From contig NZ_AP014509.1 of assembly GCF_000828655.1 (NCBI RefSeq), positions 1,950,913-2,014,912 of the forward strand: 64,000 nt of DNA, in the 5' to 3' direction. A model generated the notes under the pieces. That model made no database searches. It worked only from the letters and a program-made list of their open reading frames with translations, and was not told the origin of the DNA. The position numbers and the translations under genes were made by a program. This DNA is from Thermotoga caldifontis AZM44c09. Lineage in GTDB: Bacteria; Thermotogota; Thermotogae; Thermotogales; DSM-5069. Positions 20,447 through 28,731 of this stretch are shown here, piece after piece. How positions within the stretch are numbered: position 1 is the first letter of the stretch; the number at the start of each line of letters is the position of its first letter.

Positions 20447-20847
20447 AAAGTCGCCTTTCAAGGAATTTGACCCTGTTTGGCATCGGAACGGCGTGCATCG
20501 TTCTGGATGGCGGGTTCTTCGATCTTTTTCCTTCTTTGATCCTCTACATGCTGCTGGAATATCTCTGGTTCGAATCCGTGTTCGATCCTCTGCGTGTCAT
20601 GATCGTCCTCATGTTCCACTCGATAGCTTGTTTTGCCGATCTACACATCGGTTACATTGTCCTGTTCATTCTCTACGTTCTATCTCTGGTCTGGCGGGAA
20701 TATTTTCTGAAAGCTTTCGTTCCATTCCTGATCTATTCAGCTGCACTCTGTGTGAGCTTCGTTTTCATGAAGAGCCACTGGATCGGTGCGGTAATCTTCT
20801 CGTTGCTGGGCTTAACGCTGTGGAGGGTCAGAATTGAAAAGGTCTAA
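20434..20847 (+). CDS. MreD-like integral membrane protein
   Basis: A 137-residue hydrophobic protein with four or five predicted membrane segments (for example FGIGTACIVLDGGFF, LILYMLLEYLWF, IVLFILYVLSLVW). MreD proteins are of this type and length, and mreD normally precedes mrdA as here. Sequence alone is too divergent to be certain. It starts at GTG 20434 or TTG 20443, both overlapping the preceding gene, and its end overlaps mrdA by 14 bases. The neighbourhood mreD-mrdA-TIGR03960 radical SAM is also seen in Firmicutes, supporting a role in the cell elongation complex. Confidence 0.6.
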   Translation: MSVLKSRLSRNLTLFGIGTACIVLDGGFFDLFPSLILYMLLEYLWFESVFDPLRVMIVLMFHSIACFADLHIGYIVLFILYVLSLVWREYFLKAFVPFLIYSAALCVSFVFMKSHWIGAVIFSLLGLTLWRVRIEKV

Positions 20848-22489
20848 GATCGCCGTGTACGTGCTGCTCATCGCGCCGTTTCTCCTCTTGCTCGGCCGGG
20901 CGTTCGTGCTTCAGGTCCTTGAAGAGAGAGCGCACAGAGAATACGTCGAATCGCTCAGAATCCATTTGAGGAGTCTGGATGCCCCGCGCGGTCGCATACT
21001 GAGCAGAGATGGTGTGGTGCTCGCGTGGGATGAAGAAGAACTCGTGGCACACGCCACGCTCGCGACGGATTTCGATGAAGTTGAGAAGATATTGGGACAG
21101 GAAAGAAAGCTCCAGCTCATACTCGAAGGCAGACTGACCGTCACGCAAGTTGAGGCGGCGAGTCTTCAGAAGGCGGGAGTCTACATAGAAAAACGTTATG
21201 TGCGTAAATACAGAGGAACAGCGCCGCACGTTGTTGGCTACGTCGATGCTTCCCGAAACGGTGTGGCTGGGGTGGAGAAACAGTACGATTCCCTTCTGAA
21301 AGGCAAACTCGGATACGAACTGGTGAGCATTTCTCCTTCGGGAAAAACCCTGGGCAGGTTGCTCACCTCTCCTCCGCTCCCTGGAAAAGACGTGGTTCTC
21401 ACGATAGATTCAAGACTTCAAGAGTATGCAGAAGAACTCCTGAAAGAGTCAAATCACAGGGGAACGATCATAGTTCAATCCATCAACGGAGAGATCCTCG
21501 CGATGGCATCGAATCCCGGTTTCAATCCGAACGATCTGGTTGGCGGTATCGAGCCAAGACGATGGGAAAAACTTGTAAACGATCCCAACGCACCGCTTCT
21601 GAACCGTGCAACGAGTTCGCTTTATGCTGTCGGTTCGGTGATAAAACCACTCTACGCGATCGCGTACTTGGAGGAGTTCGGTTCGGAACAATTCGTGGTG
21701 AACTGTCCGGGTTACTACGAATACAGGACGTCCGACGGTAGAGTCGCAGGGGTGTACAAAGACTGGTACAGTCCTGGACACGGTGTGACAGACCTGCGAA
21801 AAGCACTGCGCGTTTCGTGCAACGTTTTCTTTTACCAGCTCGCTTTGAAACTCGGCATCGAAAAGATGAAACTGTGGGCGGATAAGTTCAGGATCGCCTC
21901 CAGAACGGGCATCGATCTGCCGGGTGAAGTGGAAGGATTGTTTCCAGATCCATCCTGGAAACAGAGAAGGTTTGGAGAGATTTGGTATCCCGGTGATACG
22001 ATCCTCTGCGGTATAGGCCAGGGTTTCATACTCATGAGTCCCATACAGGTTCTCAATTTCTTCAACACTGTAGCGAACAGAGGAACGTGTTACACACCGC
22101 ACGTACTGCTCGAGATTTTCGATCCGAACACCAGGTCGAAAGAGACAGTCCAACCTGTGGTCTCTTTCACAGTTGATCTGGAACCCTCGGTTTGGTCTTT
22201 TCTTTCGAACGCGCTCGTCGAGGTGGTTTCTTACAGGGACGGTCCGGCCGACGAAGGCACGGCCTATCAGGCATTCAGGGGTGCGACGTTTCAAGCGGCT
22301 GGAAAGACTGGAACGGCCGAAGTGGGTAAGCCTGGAGAAAAATCACATTCGTGGTTTGCCGGTTTCAGCCCCGTCGAGAAGCCGCAGGTGGTGGTCACGG
22401 TGTTGCTCGAGAATGCGGGTGCCGGTGGTGAAGCGGCCGCGCCCGTAGCGAGGAAAATTCTGGAATACTACTGGGAGTTGAGAAAATGA
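20834..22489 (+). CDS. mrdA: penicillin-binding protein 2 (elongasome transpeptidase)
   Basis: Crosslinks peptidoglycan during lateral wall growth. The 551-residue class B PBP has an N-terminal membrane anchor (VYVLLIAPFLLLLGRAF), a dimerisation region starting APRGRILSRDG, and the transpeptidase triad: SVIK (active-site serine near residue 268), SCN (near 335) and KTGTAE (near 490). Translation starts with TTG after GGAGGGTCAG. A possible MreD gene lies immediately upstream, which favours the PBP2/MrdA class over the division-specific FtsI. Confidence 0.93.
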   Translation: MKRSKIAVYVLLIAPFLLLLGRAFVLQVLEERAHREYVESLRIHLRSLDAPRGRILSRDGVVLAWDEEELVAHATLATDFDEVEKILGQERKLQLILEGRLTVTQVEAASLQKAGVYIEKRYVRKYRGTAPHVVGYVDASRNGVAGVEKQYDSLLKGKLGYELVSISPSGKTLGRLLTSPPLPGKDVVLTIDSRLQEYAEELLKESNHRGTIIVQSINGEILAMASNPGFNPNDLVGGIEPRRWEKLVNDPNAPLLNRATSSLYAVGSVIKPLYAIAYLEEFGSEQFVVNCPGYYEYRTSDGRVAGVYKDWYSPGHGVTDLRKALRVSCNVFFYQLALKLGIEKMKLWADKFRIASRTGIDLPGEVEGLFPDPSWKQRRFGEIWYPGDTILCGIGQGFILMSPIQVLNFFNTVANRGTCYTPHVLLEIFDPNTRSKETVQPVVSFTVDLEPSVWSFLSNALVEVVSYRDGPADEGTAYQAFRGATFQAAGKTGTAEVGKPGEKSHSWFAGFSPVEKPQVVVTVLLENAGAGGEAAAPVARKILEYYWELRK

Positions 22490-24276
22490 TCCTGAGACGG
22501 CTCCACGAAATTCTCGAGAGTGTCGAAAAGCCCGCAAGGTACATAGGCGGTGAATACAACCAGATCGTCAAAGATCCATCCCGTGTGAAGTTGAGGGTTG
22601 GACTGCTGTTTCCGGACGTCTACGAAGTTGGCATGTCGAACCTCGGACTGATGATCATCAACGATGTGCTCAACAGTATGGAAGAAGTGTGGGCCGAGAG
22701 GATCTTCATGCCCTGGATCGACATGATGAACGAGATGAGGAGGAAAAATCTTCCTTTGTTCACCCTCGAATCGAAGACAGCGGTCAGAGATCTGGACGTT
22801 CTTGGAATTTCGCTCCAACACGAATTGCTGTACACCAACGTACTCCACGCACTCGAGCTCGCAGGGATACCCATCCTCGCGAGAGAAAGAACGCAGGTCG
22901 ATCCCATCGTGATCGCCGGTGGTCCGTGCACGGTGAATCCAGAACCGATCGCACCCGTGTTCGATGCCATGGTGATCGGGGATGGAGAGAGTGTGGTGAG
23001 AGAAATCGTACAGGTTCTGATCGAGACGAAGGGCATGGAGAGAAGCGAGAGGTTGAAGGTTCTCTCAAAGATCGAAGGTGTCTACGTTCCTTCTCTCTAC
23101 AGCGACGACGTTCCACCGAAACCAGTCGAACCTGGCGTTCCCGAGAGAGTGAAAAGAAGGATCGAACCAATGCTCAAACGAAAGCTGATCAGACGCATCG
23201 TACCACACATGCAGCTCGTCCACGATAGAATCTCCATCGAAATCATGCGCGGTTGCACGAGGGGATGCAGGTTCTGCCAGGCAGGATTCATCTACAGGCC
23301 TGTCAGGGAAAAGTTCTCGAGCGAGGTCCTCGAGGAGGCGTTGCAAACCCTGGCATGTACAGGTTACGAAGAGATTGGATTACTTTCACTTTCCAGTGCG
23401 GACCACACGGCGATAATCAAGATCGTCGAAGATCTCAAACAGATCTCAGATTCAAGGTTCATATCCGTTTCCATACCTTCGACCCGTCTGGATGCCTTCG
23501 GTGTCACGCTGGCAAACAACATCGGTGGGGCGAGAAGAACGGGTTTGACGTTCGCTCCCGAAGCGGGAACGCAGAGATTGAGGAACGTCATAAACAAGAA
23601 CGTTTCGGACGAAGATTTCGTCCGGGCGCTGGAGCTCGCAAGAAAAAACGGCTGGCACAGGGTGAAACTGTATTTCATGGTGGGACTCCCGACGGAAACA
23701 GACGAGGATCTCAGAGGCATAGTTTCCATGGCGAAGATCGCGAAGAAAATTGGATTCGACCTCGTCACTCTGTCCGTAGCGATGTTCGTTCCCAAACCCC
23801 ACACACCTTTCCAGTTCGCCGAACAGAAGGATCTGGAGTACTTCGAACATGCGAAGAGTGTCCTTTCAGAAGCCAAGAGATTCGCGAAGCTCGACTTCCA
23901 CGATCCGAAGATGAGTATGGTTGAGGGTTTGCTGTCGAGGGGAGATCGAAAGGTGTTCTCCGTAGTCATGAAAGCTTACGAGCTGGGCGCGTGTTACGAC
24001 AGCTGGCAGAATTTGTTCGATTATTCGAAGTGGACGAAAGCCCTGGAAACGGTAGGTTTAAAGCTGGAACAGTTGCTGAAAAGCAGATCGGTCGATGAAC
24101 CCTTACCCTGGGATCACATCGACATCGGTGTGGACAAATCTTTCCTGGTGGAGGAATTGAAAAAGGCTCTGAAGGCAGAGACCACACCGGATTGCAGGGA
24201 AATCTGTCAGCTCTGCGGCGTGTGCAGTTCCAGGGTGAGAAACGTTCTGGAGAGGAATGTCCTTGAAGCTCGCTGA
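22486..24276 (+). CDS. TIGR03960-type radical SAM protein with B12-binding-like domain
   Basis: A 596-residue radical SAM enzyme. The first 200 residues contain a cobalamin-binding-like fold (GLLFPDVYEVGMSNLG, DVLGISLQHELL, IAGGPCTVNPEP). The Fe-S motif is RGCTRGCRFCQAG (C-x3-C-x2-C) at about residue 256, and the C-terminus holds a further cysteine cluster (CREICQLCGVC). In Firmicutes this family is usually followed by a DUF2344 partner gene; here a CPBP protease follows, so the partner is absent from this locus. The substrate of the family is not established. It starts in an ATGA overlap with mrdA. Confidence 0.9.
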   Translation: MILRRLHEILESVEKPARYIGGEYNQIVKDPSRVKLRVGLLFPDVYEVGMSNLGLMIINDVLNSMEEVWAERIFMPWIDMMNEMRRKNLPLFTLESKTAVRDLDVLGISLQHELLYTNVLHALELAGIPILARERTQVDPIVIAGGPCTVNPEPIAPVFDAMVIGDGESVVREIVQVLIETKGMERSERLKVLSKIEGVYVPSLYSDDVPPKPVEPGVPERVKRRIEPMLKRKLIRRIVPHMQLVHDRISIEIMRGCTRGCRFCQAGFIYRPVREKFSSEVLEEALQTLACTGYEEIGLLSLSSADHTAIIKIVEDLKQISDSRFISVSIPSTRLDAFGVTLANNIGGARRTGLTFAPEAGTQRLRNVINKNVSDEDFVRALELARKNGWHRVKLYFMVGLPTETDEDLRGIVSMAKIAKKIGFDLVTLSVAMFVPKPHTPFQFAEQKDLEYFEHAKSVLSEAKRFAKLDFHDPKMSMVEGLLSRGDRKVFSVVMKAYELGACYDSWQNLFDYSKWTKALETVGLKLEQLLKSRSVDEPLPWDHIDIGVDKSFLVEELKKALKAETTPDCREICQLCGVCSSRVRNVLERNVLEAR

Positions 24277-24874
24277 GGTTTTCTTCATTCTGGCAGGTCT
24301 GGCCGTGATTCAAAATCTGTTCAGGTTCGTGGGGTTCAGGTCGAGACTCGTCTACCTTTCCATCGCACAGATCTCTTACTCTGCCCTGATCTACATTCGA
24401 CAGCCCATGTTCGGTTTTTCACCCCATCTGAAAGGTTTTATCCCTTTCGCGTTGCTGTTCGCTTTCACGATGATTCTGGGAAAATTTCTTGGGGCAAAGG
24501 CTGCGAACGTGAACATCGAACCTTCGACCACGAACATGCTCACGCTGGGTCTGCTGTTACCCGTGTCCGAGGAACTCTTGTTCAGGGGAGCCATACTCAC
24601 ACTGTATCCGAACGCGTTCGTCAACGGTCTGATCTTTTCAGCGATACACCTGTTCAACGTTGTCTCCGGCTTCGAACCGTTTTCTTATTACAACATGATC
24701 TACAGGCTTGCGGCCGGATTCATCTTCGCAGATTCCACGTTGAAAACTGGCAGCCTTTTCTCCGCGACGGTTTGCCACATCCTCAACAACTGTCTTGGAA
24801 TCTTACTGCCTTGGTTTGAACATGAATCCGAGAAACGCCGCCATGATGCTGGACGTGAAAAAGACGAGCAGTGA
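24257..24874 (+). CDS. CPBP-family intramembrane metalloprotease
   Basis: A 205-residue polytopic membrane protein of the CAAX protease/bacteriocin-processing (Abi, CPBP) family. The family motifs are present: EE-x3-R in SEELLFRGAIL (near residue 103), FSAIHLFN, and ATVCHILNN with its metal-binding histidine. Six or more membrane spans are likely. It ends with a charged tail (ESEKRRHDAGREKDEQ) read through the 3' end of the convergent gene, a 72-base overlap. The target is unknown; relatives process prenylated proteins or confer immunity to bacteriocins. Confidence 0.88.
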   Translation: MSLKLAEVFFILAGLAVIQNLFRFVGFRSRLVYLSIAQISYSALIYIRQPMFGFSPHLKGFIPFALLFAFTMILGKFLGAKAANVNIEPSTTNMLTLGLLLPVSEELLFRGAILTLYPNAFVNGLIFSAIHLFNVVSGFEPFSYYNMIYRLAAGFIFADSTLKTGSLFSATVCHILNNCLGILLPWFEHESEKRRHDAGREKDEQ

Positions 24875-25165
24875 AACGGACACCGCCTTCATCGTCAGCG
24901 TCTGAACGATGAACTGAATGGTCTCCTTCATGTAGTAACCTATCAAAACGTAGCTCAAAACTCCCGCGATGATGAAAGAGACCGTGAGTACGAGCAGCGT
25001 TTTAGAAAAATGTTCAAGTTCTCTTCCCGCCCACCAGGATAAGACGAGCGAGAGCAACCACACCACACTCACCGGCAACGGGGAAAATTGGTCCAGAAGC
25101 AGTTCGAAAACAAAGGCGTGGTAAGAAAGGATCGTGACCGCGACAAAGAAGGCGATCTTTCTCAT
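24803..25165 (-). CDS. small four-span membrane protein, unknown
   Basis: A 120-residue protein with about four hydrophobic segments: AFFVAVTILSYHAFVFELLL, VVWLLSLVLSW, TLLVLTVSFIIAGVLSYVL, and VSLLVFFTSSIMAAFLGFMF. The ATG at 25165 is used because it forms an ATGA overlap with the upstream gene; the longer frame to 25216 would run through it. It is the last gene of the Opp-transporter operon and converges with the CPBP gene. No family was recognised. Confidence 0.7.
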   Translation of the reverse strand: MRKIAFFVAVTILSYHAFVFELLLDQFSPLPVSVVWLLSLVLSWWAGRELEHFSKTLLVLTVSFIIAGVLSYVLIGYYMKETIQFIVQTLTMKAVSVSLLVFFTSSIMAAFLGFMFKPRQ

Positions 25166-25596
25166 TCGATCTCCACCTCTAAGGGGAGATACAGGTTTAT
25201 CTTCAACCAGAGCCATTCGATCGACACGTTACTGTAACCCTGAGCGTGCCAGCTTCCTTGTTCGTAGCCTGCCCACGCGTCTGTGACGAATTCGGCTTCC
25301 TTTTGGCCAAACATGGAATTGGAAACGAGTTTCAGAACGTTTCCCCTTCTGTTGTCCTGGAAATAGACCTGATAATCCACAGGATGGATCTTCAAACCAC
25401 TGAAACCTTCGATCACAACTCTTCCGCGGATGGTTCCATCTTCGAAGCGAACCTTGCAGACGGCCTTCGCTTTCGAGAGTTTATCCGCGTAATTTCTATA
25501 AACGAAAACCCCGGTGGTGTAGTTGAGCACCACCAGGGCCAGCGCGATCCAGAAAACGAACTTCCAGAACTCAGCTCGCTTCGCCCGAGACAACAT
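25162..25596 (-). CDS. single-span membrane protein with extracytoplasmic domain, unknown
   Basis: A 144-residue protein. One membrane anchor (FWKFVFWIALALVVLNYTTG) lies near the N-terminus, and the remaining roughly 110 residues look like a beta-rich domain (VCKVRFEDGTIRGRVVIEGF, then a tail ending YLPLEVEIE) that should be outside the cytoplasm. Start choice is uncertain: ATG 25596, or TTG 25593, inside the 3' end of the upstream ATPase gene, without a clear Shine-Dalgarno. It lies between the transporter genes and another membrane protein. Possibly an accessory to the transporter; not recognised. Confidence 0.65.
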   Translation of the reverse strand: MLSRAKRAEFWKFVFWIALALVVLNYTTGVFVYRNYADKLSKAKAVCKVRFEDGTIRGRVVIEGFSGLKIHPVDYQVYFQDNRRGNVLKLVSNSMFGQKEAEFVTDAWAGYEQGSWHAQGYSNVSIEWLWLKINLYLPLEVEIE

Positions 25597-26743
25597 AGCA
25601 CGCAACGAAATGTTTCGGCGCAACTTCCTTCAAAGGAGGATGATCGTTCTTCTCGCAAAAGTCAACGGCATAAGGGCATCTCTCGAAGAATCTGCAACGT
25701 GGAGGAGGATTTATGGGCCTTGGGACGCTACCTTTTATGTTCGGCTCTCCTCGCTTCACTTCGGGATCGGGGATCGGAACGGCCGCGAGCAACGCCTGCG
25801 TGTAAGGATGCAGCGGATTTTTGAGAACCTCCTCCGTTGGACCCTTCTCGACAATCTTGCCAAGATACATGACAGCTATGTCGTTGCTCATGTACCTGGC
25901 AACCGCGAGATCGTGCGTGATGTAAAGGTAACTCATCTCGTGTTCTTCCGCAAGCCTCATCATCAGTTTCATCACACCGGTCCTTATCGAAACGTCGAGC
26001 ATGGAGGTTGGCTCGTCCGCGACCACGAAAGAAGGATTCAGTATGAGCGCCCTGGCTATCGCCACGCGCTGCCTTTGACCGCCGGAAAGCTCGTGCGGGA
26101 AACGGAACATGAAAGTTTCCGGTGGGGTGAGCCCAACATCCGCTAATATTTTCGCGACCATTTCCTCCCTCTCTTTGAGATTGCCAATTCCGTGTATGTT
26201 CAGTGGCTCCGCGACGATATCGAAAATCGTCATCCTCGGGTTCAAAGATTCGTACGGATCCTGAAAGATCATCTGGATCCTCCGCCTCAACTGCCAGATG
26301 CGCTCTCGCCTGTTTTTGAGCAAATCATCCACGAATTTGGCTTCGTTTCTGCCAAGATCGAGAAACCTCTGCGCGTAGATGGCATCTATGCCCTTCAAAG
26401 ACTTCAGCTGTTCGTCACTCATGCTCGCAAACCTCTTCACGTAAGTCTGCTGCACGTATCTTCGCGCTGCCGATTCGTCTTCGTACAGCAACGGTGTCAC
26501 GTCTTCCTGCTCGACTACGATCCTGCCAGAGGTCGGTTCTTCCAGTCCGACCAGCACTCTCCCGGTGGTGGTCTTCCCGCAACCGGATTCACCCACCAGA
26601 GCGAGCGATTCCTTCCTTCTTATCTCGAAGCTTATGTCATCAACTGCGTAGACGAAATTTTTCACCTTTCCGAAGATCTTCCGCTCCGCAGGAAAGAGTT
26701 TTCTAAGGTTCTCTATCTTCAGCACCACATCGTTAGTCTGCAT
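25571..26743 (-). CDS. Opp/Dpp-type ABC transporter ATPase (OppF-like) with insertion
   Basis: A 390-residue ATP-binding subunit of a peptide/oligosaccharide importer. Walker A is GESGCGKTTTGR, the signature LSGGQRQRVAIARAL, and Walker B FVVADEPTS. The C-terminal Cys-rich extension typical of Opp ATPases is present (CRFFERCPYAVDFC), which in relatives binds an Fe-S cluster. Between Walker A and the Q-loop lies an extra segment of about 70 residues (from DVTPLLYEDESA to the QMIFQDPYES motif) rich in charged helices, absent from the sister ATPase. The ATG at 26743 overlaps the previous gene. Substrate is unknown. Confidence 0.93.
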   Translation of the reverse strand: MQTNDVVLKIENLRKLFPAERKIFGKVKNFVYAVDDISFEIRRKESLALVGESGCGKTTTGRVLVGLEEPTSGRIVVEQEDVTPLLYEDESAARRYVQQTYVKRFASMSDEQLKSLKGIDAIYAQRFLDLGRNEAKFVDDLLKNRRERIWQLRRRIQMIFQDPYESLNPRMTIFDIVAEPLNIHGIGNLKEREEMVAKILADVGLTPPETFMFRFPHELSGGQRQRVAIARALILNPSFVVADEPTSMLDVSIRTGVMKLMMRLAEEHEMSYLYITHDLAVARYMSNDIAVMYLGKIVEKGPTEEVLKNPLHPYTQALLAAVPIPDPEVKRGEPNIKGSVPRPINPPPRCRFFERCPYAVDFCEKNDHPPLKEVAPKHFVACYVVSGEAS

Positions 26744-27740
26744 AGAAACGCACCACCTCGTTAGGCTGGACAGGATGATGACAGGCCAAAAAGTGGCCTT
26801 TCTCCACTTCACGGTACTCCGGTTCGATCTCCATACACGTTTGATCCGCCTTGGGACATCTCGGTGCGAAGCGACAGCCCTTCGGTGGGTTTAAAAGGTT
26901 CGGTGGCTCACCGGGTATCGTCACGAGCTCGGTCTTTTCACCGACTGTGCTCGGGAACGCGTGCATCAAACCGTACGTGTACGGGTGCATGGGCCGTTTG
27001 AAGATCGTCACAGCATCGGCCAATTCTACGAACTTTCCAGCGTACATGACAGCGATTTTATCGCTCACCTCGGCGATCACAGCGATGTCGTGCGATATGT
27101 AGATCATCGCCATGTTCAGTTTCTTCTGGATCTTTCTTATCTCCTTCAAGATCCTGTCCTGAACGATCACGTCGAGTGCCGTGGTCGGTTCGTCCGCTAT
27201 GATCACCTTTGGATCACAGGCGAGTGCCATGGCGATGACGGCCCTCTGTTTCATCCCACCGCTGTACTGGTGTGGATACTGCTCCATGCGGGACGGATCG
27301 AGCCCAACCAGGGTGAAGAGCTCCGCAACCTTTTGCTTGGCCCTGTCTATGGGCATGTCCGGGAAGTGGTTCTGGATGGCCTCAACGATCTGATCGCCAA
27401 CCTTGTAGACGGGGTTCAGAGAGTTCATGGCCGCCTGGAATATCATGGAGATTCCGCGCCATCTGTATTTCCTCATTTCCGATTCCGGCAACTTCACCAG
27501 ATCCACAGGCCCATTTCCCATATCGAAGAGCACGCTGCCGGATACGAACTCGGCGTTTTCTGGCAACAATCTGAGGATCGTCATCGATATCGACGTTTTT
27601 CCACAACCAGACTCACCCACTATACCCAGGCTTTCCCCTTGATCCAGATCGAAGTTTATACCGTCCACAGCCTTCACATATCCCATCTTCGTCCTGTAAT
27701 ACATCCGCAGGTCTCGCACGGACAGGAGCACCGAGATCAC
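26733..27740 (-). CDS. Opp/Dpp-type ABC transporter ATPase (OppD-like)
   Basis: A 335-residue ATPase partner of the next gene's product. Walker A GESGCGKTS, Q-loop with MIFQAAMNSLNP, signature YSGGMKQRAVIAMAL, Walker B VIIADEPTT, and the Opp-type C-terminal CRFAPRCPKADQTC cluster. Start is GTG 27740 in a GTGA overlap with oppC; a GTG three codons later has better spacing to AGAGG and cannot be excluded. With the OppF-like ATPase it should form the heterodimeric motor of the importer. Confidence 0.95.
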   Translation of the reverse strand: MISVLLSVRDLRMYYRTKMGYVKAVDGINFDLDQGESLGIVGESGCGKTSISMTILRLLPENAEFVSGSVLFDMGNGPVDLVKLPESEMRKYRWRGISMIFQAAMNSLNPVYKVGDQIVEAIQNHFPDMPIDRAKQKVAELFTLVGLDPSRMEQYPHQYSGGMKQRAVIAMALACDPKVIIADEPTTALDVIVQDRILKEIRKIQKKLNMAMIYISHDIAVIAEVSDKIAVMYAGKFVELADAVTIFKRPMHPYTYGLMHAFPSTVGEKTELVTIPGEPPNLLNPPKGCRFAPRCPKADQTCMEIEPEYREVEKGHFLACHHPVQPNEVVRFYAD

Positions 27741-28717
27741 CTCTTTCTCAATCTTGGATTGACGATCTCTTCAAGTCCTCGACCCAAGAAGTAGAACGAC
27801 GAGCACAGCAGCGTGATACACGCACCCGCCGGGAGCCACAACCACCAGTACGCCCCAATGCTGCTACCCATGAGATAACCGGAAGATTCAGCCATCTGGA
27901 TGATAACGCCCCAGCTCATGCGTATGTTGGCCAACCCGAGGAAAGAGAGGACCGCTTCTGTGAATATCGCGCCGGTGACGTTGAACATCATGTAAAGGAA
28001 AGAAAGGGGAAGGATGTTCGGGATGATGTGGCGGAATATGATGTACGCATCGCTCGCGCCCGTCGATTTTGCGGCATCTATGAAAGGTCTGACCTTGACA
28101 GTCAATGCCTGAGCCTTCAAAACCAGTGTTATGGACCCAAAGCCCGCAAGGATGCCCATGATGAGGGCAAGTCTGAACAGAGTCAGTTCCATGAACGCGC
28201 TCAGGACCATGAGCAGTGCCAAGCTTGGGAATAACATGATGATGTCCGCGAGCCGCATGAAGAACGTGTCTATGACCCCACCGTAATACGCAGCGCTGGC
28301 TCCTATGATCGTGCCTATGAAGACGGTTATCAGAGCCGCAGTGATACCGAGCACGAACTCTCTCGGCGTACTGTACATGATCATCGCGAAGATGTCCCTA
28401 CCCAGCGGATCGGTACCCAGAGGATGTCTCAGCGACGGAGGCGAGGGATGGCTCACTATGTACGGATCAAAACCGACGATCGGATCGTACGGCAGGAAGG
28501 TCTGGTATGTGAACAAATCGTTTTTCCAGAAGATGTTCTTCATGATCAGTGGATAAACCGGGTAAAGAAGGCCAAAGATCGCGAAGAATATTATCACGCC
28601 CAGGCCAAAAAGAGCGAGCTTTCTCTCTTTGAAAAGTTCCCAACCGGTCCTGAGAGATCTCAACCAGAGTTTGAACCTTATCTTCCAGAGCGGCTCAACA
28701 ACGACCATCTCAGTCAC
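27737..28717 (-). CDS. Opp/Dpp-type ABC transporter permease (OppC-like)
   Basis: A 326-residue permease. A cytoplasmic N-terminus with the OppC-N pattern (FKERKLALFGLGVIIFF) is followed by a periplasmic loop of about 70 residues carrying HPLGTDPLGRDIFAM, then five further spans and the ATPase-contacting EAA-like loop (AAKSTGASDAYIIFRHIIPN). Starts with GTG at 28717 after GAGGGAG. It lies 14 bases after oppB and overlaps oppD by four. Confidence 0.95.
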   Translation of the reverse strand: MTEMVVVEPLWKIRFKLWLRSLRTGWELFKERKLALFGLGVIIFFAIFGLLYPVYPLIMKNIFWKNDLFTYQTFLPYDPIVGFDPYIVSHPSPPSLRHPLGTDPLGRDIFAMIMYSTPREFVLGITAALITVFIGTIIGASAAYYGGVIDTFFMRLADIIMLFPSLALLMVLSAFMELTLFRLALIMGILAGFGSITLVLKAQALTVKVRPFIDAAKSTGASDAYIIFRHIIPNILPLSFLYMMFNVTGAIFTEAVLSFLGLANIRMSWGVIIQMAESSGYLMGSSIGAYWWLWLPAGACITLLCSSFYFLGRGLEEIVNPRLRKR

Positions 28718-28731
28718 AATCGATCACTCCC

